Numbered from the stretch's first letter, positions 49,924-59,292 are shown. The stretch is 63,864 nt of DNA from Reyranella sp. (GCA_019750135.1 JAIEOV010000067.1:1-63864); one strand, 5' to 3'. Numbers and translations are program-made. The notes: generated by a model from the letters alone, not told the origin.

Positions 49924-52900
49924 CTATTCGGCGGCGATCGCCAACGGCGGGTGGGCAGCCGGCGCCTCCACCAGCGTCGGCTGCGTGGCCGGACGCTTGA
50001 CCCGGAACCAGGCGGCGTAGAGCGCCGGCAGGAAGAGCAAGGTGAGGGCGGTCGCCACCAGCAGGCCGCCCATCAGCGCCACCGCCATCGGGCCCCAGAA
50101 CACGCTCCGGGAGAGCGGGATCATGGCGAAGATGGCGGTGCCGGCGGTCAGCAGGATCGGCCGGGCGCGGCGCACCGTGGCGTCGATCACGGCATCCCAG
50201 GCCGAGTGGCCGGCGGCGATGTCCTGGTCGATCTGGTCGACCAGGATCACCGAGTTGCGCATGATCATGCCGGCGAGCGCGATCACGCCCAGCAGCGAGA
50301 CGAAGCCGAAGGGCTGGTTGAACAGCAGCAGGAACAGCGACACGCCGATCAGCCCCAGCGGCGCCGTCAGCACCACGAGCGCCAGCTTGGAGAAGCTCTG
50401 CAGCTGCAGCATCAGGAACAGCATCATCAGGAAGGCCATGACCGGCATCATCTTGAAGATCGAGCCCTGGCTCTTCGCGCTCTCCTCGCTGTCGCCGCCG
50501 ACCTCGATGCGATAGCCCGCCGGCAAATCGGCGCGTACCGGCGCCAGCGCCTTGTCGATGCGGGCGGCGACGTCGGGACCCTGCACGCCGTCGATCACGC
50601 CGGCACGCACGGTCATCAGCAGGTCCTTGTTGCGGCGCCACAGGATCGGCTCCTCGAGCTCGAAGCGCAGGGTCGCGAGTTGGGCGAGCGAGACCACGCC
50701 GCCGTTCCCGGTCCGCATATTGATCGCCTCCAGGCCTTCGACGCTGAGGCGTTCGGCCGATACGGCGCGGGCCACGACGTCGATCGTCTCGGTGCGGTCG
50801 CGGTACTGCGTCACCGTCACGCCCGACAGCAGGGTCTGCAGCGTGTTGCCGAGAAGCTGGGAGTCCACCCCGAGGGCGCGCGCCTTGTTCTGGTCGACCT
50901 CGAGACGAACCGTCTTGGCAAGCTCGTTCCAGTCGAAATTGATGTCCTTGGTCGCCGGGTCGGCCTTGAAGACCTGGCGGACCTTCTCGGCGATGATGCG
51001 GACCTGCTGCGGATCGTCGCCCAGGACGCGGAACATCACCGGGTAGCTGACCGGCGGCCCGTTCTGCAGGCGCTGGACGCGCGCACGCACCGCCTCGAAG
51101 CCGCTGGCGAACAGGTCGTTCAACTCGGCGACGACGCGCTCGCGGGCCGCGAGATCCTTGGTCATGACGATGACCTGGCCGAAGTTCGCATTCGATAGTT
51201 CCGGCACCGTCGGCAGGTAGAAGCGCGGGCTGCCGGCGCCGACATAGGACGTGTAGAAGGCGACGTCGTGGTTCTCGCCCAGCCACTTCTCCAGGCGGCG
51301 CACTTCACGGTCGGTGGCGGCCCACGAGGCGCCCTGCGCCAGCTTCAGGTCGACGATCAGCTCGGGCCGGTTGGCCGTCGGGAAGAACTGCTTCTGCACC
51401 AGGGTGAAGGCGCCCATCGAGGCGACGAAGGCCAGCGCGGTGATGGCGATCGTGGTCTTGCGCCAAGTCACGCACCACACGACCAGTTTGCGGAAGGCGG
51501 TATAGAGCCGGCCGCCGTACGGATCGTGATGATGGACCTTGGGCGTCGGTAGCAGGTGGTAGCCCATCCACGGCGTGAACAGCACGGCGACAAACCAGGA
51601 GATGATCAGCGACAGGCCGACCACCCAGAAGATCGAGTTGGTGTATTCGCCCGCGCTCGAGCGCGCGAAGCCGACCGGCACGAAGCCGACGGCGGTGACC
51701 AGCGTGCCGGTCAGCATGGGGAAGGCGGTCGAAGTGTAGGCGTAGGTCGCGGCCTCGAGCCGGCTCGCGCCCTGTTCCAGCTTCACCATCATCATCTCGA
51801 CGGCGATGATGGCGTCGTCGACCAAGAGGCCGAGGGCGATGATCAGCGCGCCGAGCGAGATGCGCTGGAAGTCGATGCCGAGCAGCAGCATGCCCACGAA
51901 GGTGATGGCCAGCACCAGCGGGACCGACAGCGCCACGATCACGCCCGTGCGCACGCCGAGGCTGATGAACGACACGACCAGCACGATAGCCAGCGCCTCC
52001 AGGAGCGAAGAGATGAACTCCTCGAACGACTTGTCGACGACTTCGGGCTGGTTGGAGACGCGATGCACGGTGATGCCGACCGGCAGGTCCTTCTCGACAC
52101 TGTCCATCACCTTGTCGAGCGCCTTGCCCAGGGTCTGCACGTTGCCGCCCTGGGCCATGACGACGCCCAGCCCGATCACCGACTTGCCCTTGAAGCGCAT
52201 GGAGATCTGCTGCGGGTCCTGGTAGCCGCGCTTGATCTCGGCCACGTCGGACAGCATCAGGGTGCGGCCGTTGGCGCTGAAGGGCAGGGCTGCCAGGTCC
52301 TGGGCCGAGAGCGGCGCACCGTCGACGCGCACCGACACGCGCTCGCCCTTGGTCTCGACCGTTCCGGCGGCGACGATGGCGTTCTGGCGGCGCACGACCT
52401 CCAGGATCTGATCGACCGGCACGCCCAGCATGGCGAGCCGCGCATGGCTGAACTCGATGTAGATCTTTTCGTCCTGCAGGCCGATCAGGTCGGCCTTGGT
52501 GACGTCTGGCACGCGCAGCAGGCGCTGGCGCACCGCCTTGACGATCTCCTTGACCTCGGCCGGCGAGAAGCCGTCGGCCTCGAAGGCCCAGATCAGGCTG
52601 TAGGTGTCGCCATACTCGTCGTTGAAAAACGGCCCGACCACGCCCTGCGGCAGCGAGCCCCGGATGTCGCCGACTTTCTTGCGCACCTGGTACCAGAGGT
52701 CGGGCACCTTTGACGGCGGGGTGTCGTCGCGCAGCGAGACGTAGATCACCGTCTCGCCGGGCTTGGTGTAGCTGTTGACGAAGTTGAAGTAGGGCAATTC
52801 CTGCAGCTTGGTCTCGATCTTCTCGGTGACCTGTTGCTCCATCTCGCGCGAGGTGGCGCCTGGCCAGGCGGCCGACACCACCATCTGCTTGATGGTGAAG

Positions 52901-53028
52901 GGCGGATCCTCGCCGCGGCCGAGATTGAAGAAGGCGTAAACGCCTGCTGCGACCAGGGCGATCATGAAGAACACGGTCAGCGTGCTGTACTTCAGCGCGA
53001 GCGCCGACAGGTTGGTGCGCGTGGTCAT
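49924..53028 (-). CDS. RND-family efflux pump permease
   Basis: A 1034-residue inner-membrane RND transporter (AcrB-like length) with 12 predicted helices and two large periplasmic loops. TM4 carries the proton-relay pair in LGLLVDDAIIAVEMM (Asp-Asp), and the motif GEDPPFTIKQMVVSAAWPGA is typical of the multidrug/solvent branch. It extrudes hydrophobic drugs or metabolites using the proton gradient. It follows the adaptor gene by 40 bases in one operon; no outer-membrane channel gene is present, so a shared TolC-like protein is presumed. Confidence 0.94.
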   Translation of the reverse strand: MTTRTNLSALALKYSTLTVFFMIALVAAGVYAFFNLGRGEDPPFTIKQMVVSAAWPGATSREMEQQVTEKIETKLQELPYFNFVNSYTKPGETVIYVSLRDDTPPSKVPDLWYQVRKKVGDIRGSLPQGVVGPFFNDEYGDTYSLIWAFEADGFSPAEVKEIVKAVRQRLLRVPDVTKADLIGLQDEKIYIEFSHARLAMLGVPVDQILEVVRRQNAIVAAGTVETKGERVSVRVDGAPLSAQDLAALPFSANGRTLMLSDVAEIKRGYQDPQQISMRFKGKSVIGLGVVMAQGGNVQTLGKALDKVMDSVEKDLPVGITVHRVSNQPEVVDKSFEEFISSLLEALAIVLVVSFISLGVRTGVIVALSVPLVLAITFVGMLLLGIDFQRISLGALIIALGLLVDDAIIAVEMMMVKLEQGASRLEAATYAYTSTAFPMLTGTLVTAVGFVPVGFARSSAGEYTNSIFWVVGLSLIISWFVAVLFTPWMGYHLLPTPKVHHHDPYGGRLYTAFRKLVVWCVTWRKTTIAITALAFVASMGAFTLVQKQFFPTANRPELIVDLKLAQGASWAATDREVRRLEKWLGENHDVAFYTSYVGAGSPRFYLPTVPELSNANFGQVIVMTKDLAARERVVAELNDLFASGFEAVRARVQRLQNGPPVSYPVMFRVLGDDPQQVRIIAEKVRQVFKADPATKDINFDWNELAKTVRLEVDQNKARALGVDSQLLGNTLQTLLSGVTVTQYRDRTETIDVVARAVSAERLSVEGLEAINMRTGNGGVVSLAQLATLRFELEEPILWRRNKDLLMTVRAGVIDGVQGPDVAARIDKALAPVRADLPAGYRIEVGGDSEESAKSQGSIFKMMPVMAFLMMLFLMLQLQSFSKLALVVLTAPLGLIGVSLFLLLFNQPFGFVSLLGVIALAGMIMRNSVILVDQIDQDIAAGHSAWDAVIDATVRRARPILLTAGTAIFAMIPLSRSVFWGPMAVALMGGLLVATALTLLFLPALYAAWFRVKRPATQPTLVEAPAAHPPLAIAAE

Positions 53029-53068
53029 GAGTCTCTCCCCGACCTCAATAGACGAGAGTGTCGTTCGG

Positions 53069-54226
53069 TCAGCGCGCCGCCTGCTGCTGCGGCTGCATGG
53101 GCTTCACCTTCTGGCCCGCCTCGAGCTTGTGGACGCCGGCGGTGGCGATCAGCTCGCCATCCTTCACGCCCGAGGCGATGGCGGCGGTCTCGTCGCGCCA
53201 GCGCGCGATGGTGACGGCCCGCAGCGTCACGGTGCCGTTCTCCTTGTCGACCACCCAGACGGCAGGCTGCGTGCCGCGCTGGAAGATCGCCGACAGGGGC
53301 ACCTCGGCCACGGTCTGGGCATCCGGCCGCTCGAAAGCCAAGGTCGCGGTCATGCCGAGCCCGATGAAAGGCGGCTGCTCGATCACGCTGAAACGGGCCG
53401 GATAGGTCCGTGTCATGGGATCGGCGCTTGGCGAGAGCTCGCGCAGGCGGACGGAATAGCGATGGCCGGGATCGGACCACAATTCGAAGGCGGCGGCGCG
53501 CGCCTCGCGCACGGTCTTCAGCCGGTGCTCGGGCACGCCCACCAGGATCTCCAGCTCGTCGGTGCGCGCCACGCGCACGACGCCCTGGCCCTGGGCCATC
53601 ACCTGGCCGACCTCGGCCTGGACGGCGGTCACGACACCGGCGGTGTCGGCGCGCAGCTCGGTGTAGGCAAGGTTGTTCTCGGCCGAAGCGAGCTGGCTCT
53701 TGGCCTGCTCGACGCGCGCCTGCGCCGTGGCGGCGAGCGACTGGCGCTGCTCCATTGTCTGCACGGTGAACACCGCGGTGCCGCGCAGGTTGAGGTAGCG
53801 CTCGTGATCGGACTTGGCGCGCGCGTAGTCGGCTTCGGCCGAGGCGAGGGCGGCGCGGGCGTTGTCGACGGCCAGGCGATAGTCGGATGGATCGAGCTGG
53901 GCGATCATGTCGCCGGGCTTGACCGTGGCGCCGACATCGACGGCGCGGCCGACGATCTTGCCGGCGACGCGGAAGCCCAGGGTGCTCTCGATGCGCGGCA
54001 CGATGGTACCGGCCAGCACCAGCGACTGGCTGCGCCGCTGGTAGGCGATTTCCACAACTCGGGCCGGGCGGACGACAGGCTCGTTGGCGGCAACGGGTCG
54101 GGAGGCGTTTGCAGTGGTCCAGGAAAGCGCGGCAAAGCCTGCCGCGGCGGCGGCGCCCGCACCCAGAACGATGGCAACGGCCTTGAACGGAACTTTACCG
54201 ATAAGCTGAGCGTACGGAACACGCAT
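53069..54226 (-). CDS. RND efflux periplasmic adaptor (membrane fusion protein)
   Basis: A 385-residue HlyD/AcrA-type adaptor. It has an N-terminal membrane segment (VAIVLGAGAAAAAGFAALSW), lipoyl halves around GTIVPRIESTLGFRVAGKIV and GVVTAVQAEVGQVMAQGQ, a coiled-coil hairpin between them (about 120-190), and beta-barrel plus membrane-proximal domains. It bridges the RND permease to an outer-membrane channel. It is first in the operon, and its promoter lies in the gap containing the GTTCAG/CTGAAC sites. Confidence 0.93.
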   Translation of the reverse strand: MRVPYAQLIGKVPFKAVAIVLGAGAAAAAGFAALSWTTANASRPVAANEPVVRPARVVEIAYQRRSQSLVLAGTIVPRIESTLGFRVAGKIVGRAVDVGATVKPGDMIAQLDPSDYRLAVDNARAALASAEADYARAKSDHERYLNLRGTAVFTVQTMEQRQSLAATAQARVEQAKSQLASAENNLAYTELRADTAGVVTAVQAEVGQVMAQGQGVVRVARTDELEILVGVPEHRLKTVREARAAAFELWSDPGHRYSVRLRELSPSADPMTRTYPARFSVIEQPPFIGLGMTATLAFERPDAQTVAEVPLSAIFQRGTQPAVWVVDKENGTVTLRAVTIARWRDETAAIASGVKDGELIATAGVHKLEAGQKVKPMQPQQQAAR

Positions 54227-54250
54227 GGCTAACCGTCCTTCCCAGGTTTA

Positions 54251-54311
54251 CAATGTTCAGAAGACCACCTGAACGGCGTTAACTGAACATTGATAAGTTA
54301 TCGGCGTTCAG
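54251..54311. promoter_or_regulatory. Multi-half-site operator of the TetR/RND divergent pair
   Basis: CAATGTTCAG (54251-54260) and CTGAACATTG (54283-54292) are a perfect 10-bp inverted repeat. Two more half-sites follow the same hexamer: CTGAAC at 54269-54274 and GTTCAG at 54306-54311. Four copies of one hexamer in 61 bases of the divergent gap strongly suggest TetR binding. The outer sites could overlap both promoters. Confidence 0.72.
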
Positions 54312-54339
54312 ATAAGAGTCAAGTGGAAGGAGATCGTTT

Positions 54340-54999
54340 TTGACAGGGTTCGCGACAATTTTGCCGGCCGGCCGCAAGCGCCGCGGCGAGGGCCATACCC
54401 GCCGGGAGGAGATCCTCCAGGCTGCCAAGGACTTGTTCCTGGAGCTGGGCTTCGAGGCGACCACGATCCGCCGAATCGCCGATCGTGTCGGCATTTCCGC
54501 GCCTGCGCTGTACCTCTACTTCAAGGACAAGGACGAACTCCTGCTGGCGCTGTGCGACCTGACGTTTGCCCACCTTATGGGCGCGGTCGACGAGATCGAG
54601 AAGACTGTCACCGATCCTCTGGACCGGGTCCGCCGCTTCGGCGAGGCCTATGTCCGCTTCGGGCTCAGCCATCCCGACGAGTATCGGCTGGTCTTCATGG
54701 GCGCCCATGTTCCCGAATCAATCCGCAAGACCGGCCACAAGGCCGCGACCGATGATCCGACGAAGCCAGGGGTTGGTGGCGCGCTGGTGTTCAAGCGGTT
54801 GGTGGCGATCCTGGCCGAGGCCCAGGCGTCAGGCACCAAGCTGAAGTATCCCACCGACACGTGCGGTGAGCTGTGCTGGATGGGCCTTCATGGCCTGGTC
54901 TCGGCCTTCATCGTGAAGCCCGATTTCCCATGGTCGAACCGCGAGCTGCTGATCGACGGCATGCTCGACATCCATCTGAAGGGCATCCTACAGACGTAA
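54340..54999 (+). CDS. TetR-family repressor of the RND pump
   Basis: A 219-residue TetR/AcrR regulator. The HTH lies at about 20-65: TRREEILQAAKDLFLELGFE, then TIRRIADRVGISAPALYLYF and KDKDELL. The C-terminal domain (about 75-215) resembles TetR_C ligand domains with WHG-like features. It probably represses the divergent RND operon and itself, and is released by a pump substrate. The start is TTG at 54340 with AGGAG nine bases upstream; no ATG occurs before the HTH. It ends at the palindromic repeat at 55000. Confidence 0.9.
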   Translation: MTGFATILPAGRKRRGEGHTRREEILQAAKDLFLELGFEATTIRRIADRVGISAPALYLYFKDKDELLLALCDLTFAHLMGAVDEIEKTVTDPLDRVRRFGEAYVRFGLSHPDEYRLVFMGAHVPESIRKTGHKAATDDPTKPGVGGALVFKRLVAILAEAQASGTKLKYPTDTCGELCWMGLHGLVSAFIVKPDFPWSNRELLIDGMLDIHLKGILQT

Positions 55000-55061
55000 C
55001 GGGAGCGCGGGCCTCTGGCCCGCCTCATGATTCATGAGCGGGCCAGAGGCCCGCGCTCCCG
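55000..55061. repeat. Modular palindromic repeat (copy D, most complete)
   Basis: Perfect 24-bp arms, 55000-55023 and 55038-55061, flank the centre CTCATGATTCATGA (55024-55037), which is itself nearly palindromic. Each arm contains a smaller hairpin, GCGGGCC-TCT/AGA-GGCCCGC type. It separates the convergent TetR and ABM genes. Confidence 0.92.
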
Positions 55062-55065
55062 GATA

Positions 55066-55368
55066 TCAAGCGTTCTGCAACACGTGGACGGCGCGGTTGG
55101 CGACCAGGTCCTTGTTCTTTTCGCCGTAAGCCTTCATGTGCGCCGAAGCGCCATGGGCCTTGAGGTCGTCCATCGACTCCCACTTTTCGATGACGACGAA
55201 AGTATCGGGACCGAACTTGGCGAACGGACCGCCGTCGGTGTCGACCGTGGCGCCGTACTCGATGCAGCCCTTCTCGGCGTGCACCGCCGGCACGTTGGCC
55301 TTGAAGTTCTTGAGGATCTCATCCCGCTTGCCGGGCTTGGCGGTGATGATGGCGACGACGTGGATCAT
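55066..55368 (-). CDS. ABM-domain (YgiN/quinol monooxygenase-like) protein
   Basis: A 100-residue dimeric alpha-beta barrel protein of the antibiotic-biosynthesis-monooxygenase family: MIHVVAIITAKPGKRDEIL, then EKGCIEYGATVD, FVVIEKWESMDDLKAH and SAHMKAYGEKN. Related proteins oxidise quinols or act as small oxygenases without cofactor. ATG 55368 has AGGAGGAGA upstream. It lies 19 bases downstream of the D-aminoacylase-like gene start-side operon partner on the same strand, likely the same transcript. Confidence 0.87.
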   Translation of the reverse strand: MIHVVAIITAKPGKRDEILKNFKANVPAVHAEKGCIEYGATVDTDGGPFAKFGPDTFVVIEKWESMDDLKAHGASAHMKAYGEKNKDLVANRAVHVLQNA

Positions 55369-55387
55369 GATGTCTCCTCCTGGTTTC

Positions 55388-57070
55388 TCAAGCGTGGCCG
55401 TGACGTAGCAGGCGGCCGGGCAGCTTGTCATTGGCTGCGACCGAATCCTTGCCGTCGCGACGGATCAGCTTGCCGTTGACGATGACGGCATCGATGCCGC
55501 TGGCCTCCGACACCAGCCGATCGGCGCCGGCCGGCAGGTCGTAGACGCGCTTCAGCGGTCCCGGCCCGACGGTCTTGGGGTCGAACACCACGACGTCGGC
55601 CGGTCGGCCTTCGGCCAGAAGCCCGCGATCGGTGATGCCGAACATCTCGGCCGGCCGCTGCGTGAGATTGTGCACCGCCTGCTCGATCGTGAAGGTCTTC
55701 TTCTCGCGCACCCAGTGGCCGAGCAGGTACGTCGAATAGCAGGCATCGCAGAGCTGGCTGGCATGGGCGCCGGCGTCGGACAGCGCGATGATGGTGTTGG
55801 GATCGGTGATGAGCTCGGCCACTTCCTTCTCGTCGAAGTTCATCACGGCCATGCGGAAGCGCGCCTGCAGGTCGTTAGCGAGCGCCAGGTCGAGCGCGAG
55901 ATCGACCGGATCCTTGCCGAGCTTCGCGGCGACAGCGGCAAGCGGCTGCTCCTCGAGCTCGCGCGCCGAGGGGGCCCAGGCGATGATCACGCGGTCCCAC
56001 CAGTTGCGGAACAGCGGCGTCACTTCGGAGCGCAGCTTTTCGCGCCACGCCGGATCGGCATAGGCGCGGCGGCGCGTGCCGGGTGTCTTCGCGTCTTCGA
56101 CGGCGAGCTCGTTCATGAACTTCATGACGTCGAAGATGAACGGCTCGGCGAAGGCGAACTCGAAGTTGAGCGGCCGGCAGCTGACCTGCGGAATGACCAG
56201 GGCGCCCGCCTTCCGCTGCTCGGCGGCGAGGTCGAGCTGCTTGCGATGGCCGCCCGGTCCGTAGAGGTAGGAGAGCAGGGCGGTCCACGTCACCGGCACG
56301 TTGTACTTGCGGCTGACCTCGGCCATGTGGCGCGTGGAGAAGTCGCGGCCGATGGTGATCTGCATCAGGCCGCGCTTCAGCTCGCCCATGACGGAGACCA
56401 GCGCATCCATCTCCTCGACGGTGGCCTGCCGGCTCGGCACCGGCTTGCCGGCATAGCCGTTGTGGCTCACCGATACCGAGGTGCCGAAGCCGATGGCGCC
56501 GGCATCCATCGCCTCGCGCACCAGCTTCTTCATGGCGGCGATCTCGTCGACCGTGGCGGCGCGCTCGGTCGATTCCTCGCCCATGACGTAGAGCCGCAAC
56601 GGCGTGTGGCCGAACAGGGCGGCGACGTTGATCGCCGAGCCGCGCTTCTCGAGCGCATCGAGATATTGCGGGAAGGTCTCGAACGGCCAGCTCATGCCGA
56701 GGCCGGCCTCGAGCGCTTCGAGGCTCATGCCTTCGACCTTCTCGAGGGTCTGCATGATGAGCTTGCGATGGATCGCCTTGGTCGGCGCGACTCCGAAGCC
56801 GCAATTGCCGATCACGGTGGTGGTGACGCCATGCCAGGGCGAGATGCTGAGCATGCGGTCCCACAGGATCTGGGCGTCGTAGTGGGTATGGACGTCGACG
56901 AAGCCCGGCGAGACCACTTTGCCCGTGGCATCGATGGTCGTATCGGCAGCGCCGTCGGCCTTGCCGAGCGCCACGACCTTGCCGTCCTTGACGCCGACGT
57001 CACCACTGAAGCCGGGCTTGCCCGAACCGTCGACGATCGTGCCGCCCGTGATCTTGAGGTCGTAGGTCAT
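55388..57070 (-). CDS. N-acyl-D-amino-acid deacylase family amidohydrolase
   Basis: A 560-residue metal-dependent amidohydrolase of the D-aminoacylase type. Markers: VDGSGKPGFSGDVGVKDGKV, metal His-x-His in SPGFVDVHTHYDAQ, the family-typical TTTVIGNCGFGVAP, and the late SDAGAHASQLCDAC metal/active-site segment. It hydrolyses N-acyl or cyclic amides; D-amino acid derivatives are the default guess. ATG 57070 is the start; the open frame continues upstream but runs antisense to the dehydrogenase gene. It is divergent from that gene by 81 bases. Confidence 0.9.
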   Translation of the reverse strand: MTYDLKITGGTIVDGSGKPGFSGDVGVKDGKVVALGKADGAADTTIDATGKVVSPGFVDVHTHYDAQILWDRMLSISPWHGVTTTVIGNCGFGVAPTKAIHRKLIMQTLEKVEGMSLEALEAGLGMSWPFETFPQYLDALEKRGSAINVAALFGHTPLRLYVMGEESTERAATVDEIAAMKKLVREAMDAGAIGFGTSVSVSHNGYAGKPVPSRQATVEEMDALVSVMGELKRGLMQITIGRDFSTRHMAEVSRKYNVPVTWTALLSYLYGPGGHRKQLDLAAEQRKAGALVIPQVSCRPLNFEFAFAEPFIFDVMKFMNELAVEDAKTPGTRRRAYADPAWREKLRSEVTPLFRNWWDRVIIAWAPSARELEEQPLAAVAAKLGKDPVDLALDLALANDLQARFRMAVMNFDEKEVAELITDPNTIIALSDAGAHASQLCDACYSTYLLGHWVREKKTFTIEQAVHNLTQRPAEMFGITDRGLLAEGRPADVVVFDPKTVGPGPLKRVYDLPAGADRLVSEASGIDAVIVNGKLIRRDGKDSVAANDKLPGRLLRHGHA

Positions 57071-57151
57071 CGCTGCCCCATCATCGCGCCCCTTGGGCTT
57101 GCTCCAAAACACCCGTCCAGTATACGTCGTTCGGCGCCGCAGGAGGAAAGC

Positions 57152-58219
57152 ATGGCCAAGCATAAGATTGCACTCATTCCGGGAGACGGAATCGGCAAGG
57201 AGGTTCTGCCCGAAGGCGTGCGCGTGCTCGAAGCCGCGGCGCGGCGCTTCAATTTCCAACTCGAGTTCACCGACTTCGACTGGTCGTGCGATCGCCTGCT
57301 GCAGACCGGAAAGATGATGCCGGACGATGGCATGGAGCAGCTCAAGCAATTCGAGAGCATCTTCCTGGGCGCTGTCGGCTGGCCGGGCGTTCCCGACCAC
57401 GTTTCGCTGTGGGGTCTGTTGATCCCGATCCGCCGCGACTTCGACGAGTACGTGAACCTGCGTCCGGTGCGCCTGTTCGAGGGCGTGCCGTCGCCGCTCG
57501 CCAACCGCAAGCCGGGCGAGATCGATTTCTGGGTGGTGCGCGAGAACACCGAGGGCGAGTACAGCCAGATCGGCGGCCGCATGTTCCAGGGCACCGACAT
57601 GGAGTTCGCCATCCAGGAAGCGATCTTCACGCGCAAGGGCGTCGACCGCGTTCTGAAGTTCGCCTTCGAGTTCGCGAGCAAGACCAAGAAGAAGCACGTG
57701 ACGTCGGCCACCAAGTCCAACGGCATCATCCACACGATGCCGTTCTGGGACGAGCGCTTCGCCGAGATGAAGAAGCACTATCCCGACATCAAGGCCGACC
57801 AGTACCACATCGACATTCTCACCGCGCACTTCGTGCGCAATCCCGACTGGTTCGACGTCGTGGTCGGCTCGAACCTGTTTGGCGACATCCTGTCGGACTT
57901 GGGCCCGGCGCTGACCGGCTCGATCGGCGTAGCGCCGTCCGGCAACATCAACCCGGAACGCAAGTTCCCCTCGATGTTCGAGCCGGTACACGGCTCGGCG
58001 CCGGACATCGCCGGGAAGTGGATCGCCAACCCGATCGGCCAGATCTGGTCGGGAGCCATGATGGTGCGGCATCTCGGCTATCCCGAGGCTGCAGAGGCCA
58101 TCGAACGCGCAATTGCCGCGTCTTTGGTGGAAGGTGGCCCCCGGACGCGCGACCTGGGCGGCAACGGCGACACTAAGACCGTGGGCGCGGCCATTGCAGA
58201 ACTGGTGAAGACGGTTTAG
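57152..58219 (+). CDS. Tartrate/D-malate dehydrogenase family (beta-decarboxylating)
   Basis: A 355-residue member of the isocitrate/isopropylmalate dehydrogenase superfamily, tartrate dehydrogenase branch: ALIPGDGIGKEVLPEGVRVL, LRPVRLFEGVPSPL, VVRENTEGEYSQIGGR (substrate Arg/Tyr), and NLFGDILSDLGPALTGSIG with metal Asp residues. It oxidises tartrate, D-malate or a similar 2-hydroxy acid with NAD and Mn. AGGAGGAAA precedes ATG 57152. The Bug receptor gene that follows may import its substrate. A weak promoter candidate is TTGCTC (57099) - 16 bp - TATACG (57121). Confidence 0.9.
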   Translation: MAKHKIALIPGDGIGKEVLPEGVRVLEAAARRFNFQLEFTDFDWSCDRLLQTGKMMPDDGMEQLKQFESIFLGAVGWPGVPDHVSLWGLLIPIRRDFDEYVNLRPVRLFEGVPSPLANRKPGEIDFWVVRENTEGEYSQIGGRMFQGTDMEFAIQEAIFTRKGVDRVLKFAFEFASKTKKKHVTSATKSNGIIHTMPFWDERFAEMKKHYPDIKADQYHIDILTAHFVRNPDWFDVVVGSNLFGDILSDLGPALTGSIGVAPSGNINPERKFPSMFEPVHGSAPDIAGKWIANPIGQIWSGAMMVRHLGYPEAAEAIERAIAASLVEGGPRTRDLGGNGDTKTVGAAIAELVKTV

Positions 58220-58221
58220 CT

Positions 58222-58248
58222 CTCCCTGAAGTTGATTATTTCAGGGAG
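58222..58248 (+). promoter_or_regulatory. Hairpin covering the Bug ribosome-binding site
   Basis: CTCCCTGAA (58222-58230) pairs perfectly with TTCAGGGAG (58240-58248). The 3' arm contains GGGAG, the only Shine-Dalgarno-like sequence before the ATG at 58255. It could be a weak intercistronic terminator or attenuate translation of the receptor. Confidence 0.5.
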
Positions 58249-58254
58249 TTTACG

Positions 58255-59238
58255 ATGAAAAGACGCGTCCTGCTGGGCGGCGTCGCTGCCACCGGCCTGG
58301 CGGCCCTGCCGCTTGGCGCCATGGCCCAGGCCTATCCGAGCAAGCCCATCACCGTGGTCGTGCCCTTCGCGGCCGGCGGCCCGACCGATGCCTTGGCCCG
58401 CATCCTGTGCCAGCGCATGGGCGAGGCGCTGGGCCAGCAGCTGATCGTGGAGAATGTCGGCGGTGCCGGCGGCACGATCGGCGTCGCCAAGGTCGCCCGT
58501 GCGACCCCAGACGGCTACACGATCGCCTTCACCCACATGGGCACGCTCGCCGTCAACATCGCGCTCTACAAGTCGCTGCCCTACGACAGCCAGAAGGACT
58601 TCGAGCCGGTCGGACTCGGCGGCACCAACCCGATGGTGCTGGTCACCAAGAAGGATCTGCCGGCCAAGACCTTCGCGGAGTTCCAGGCCTACGTGAAGGC
58701 CAACGAGAAGAAGGTGCAGTACGGCATGGCCGGCATAGGCGCGGCCTCGCATCTCGGCGGCCTGATGCTGAACAGCATGATGAAGGTCGACGTGCTGGAA
58801 ATCCCGTACAAGGGTACCGGCCCGGCGCTGAACGATCTCGTGTCCGGCCAGTTCGACTACATGGTCGACCAGGCCGTGAACGTGCTGCCGCAGATCAAGA
58901 GCGGGAACATCAAGGCGCTCGGCGTGTCGACGACCAAGCGCCTGTCGCAGCTGCCTGACGTGCCGACCATCGATGAAGCCGGCTTGAAGGGCTACGAGGT
59001 CACGATCTGGAACGGCTTCTTCGCGCCCAAGGGCACGCCCAAGGATGTCGTTGCCAAGCTCAACCAGGCGCTGGTGACCGCGCTCGCCGACGACAAGATC
59101 AAGGTGCGCCTGACCGAGCTCGCCGTCGACCTGCCCGAGGGCAAGGAGACGACGCCCGAGGCTCTGGGCGCGCAGCTCAAGGCCTCGATCGACAAATGGG
59201 TGCCCGCCGTGCGCGCTGCCGGCGTCAAGCCGGAGTAG
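58255..59238 (+). CDS. Bug-family (tripartite tricarboxylate) substrate-binding protein
   Basis: A 327-residue periplasmic receptor. The signal peptide MKRRVLLGGVAATGLAALPL ends near AMAQA. Mature blocks: YPSKPITVVVPFAAGGPTDA, VENVGGAGGTIG, DGYTIAFTHMGT, EIPYKGTGPALNDLVSGQFD and LPDVPTIDEAGLKGYE. It lies 35 bases after the tartrate-dehydrogenase-like gene, so its ligand may be tartrate or a related hydroxy acid; this is inferred from context. Confidence 0.92.
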   Translation: MKRRVLLGGVAATGLAALPLGAMAQAYPSKPITVVVPFAAGGPTDALARILCQRMGEALGQQLIVENVGGAGGTIGVAKVARATPDGYTIAFTHMGTLAVNIALYKSLPYDSQKDFEPVGLGGTNPMVLVTKKDLPAKTFAEFQAYVKANEKKVQYGMAGIGAASHLGGLMLNSMMKVDVLEIPYKGTGPALNDLVSGQFDYMVDQAVNVLPQIKSGNIKALGVSTTKRLSQLPDVPTIDEAGLKGYEVTIWNGFFAPKGTPKDVVAKLNQALVTALADDKIKVRLTELAVDLPEGKETTPEALGAQLKASIDKWVPAVRAAGVKPE

Positions 59239-59259
59239 GGACCTCCACTCGCTGATTGC

Positions 59260-59291
59260 AGGGCCGCCCATCGGGCGGCCCTGTTCGTTTT
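59260..59291 (+). terminator. Terminator after the Bug receptor
   Basis: AGGGCCGCCC-ATC-GGGCGGCCCT is a perfect 10-bp stem followed by GTTCGTTTT. It shares its ATC loop and flanking design with the coxM terminator. Confidence 0.85.
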
Positions 59292-59292
59292 G

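Noticed and set aside
55670..57151. Upstream extension of the tartrate-dehydrogenase-like frame
   Set aside because: Homology and a strong AGGAGGAAA site place the start at 57152; the extension is antisense to the amidohydrolase gene.
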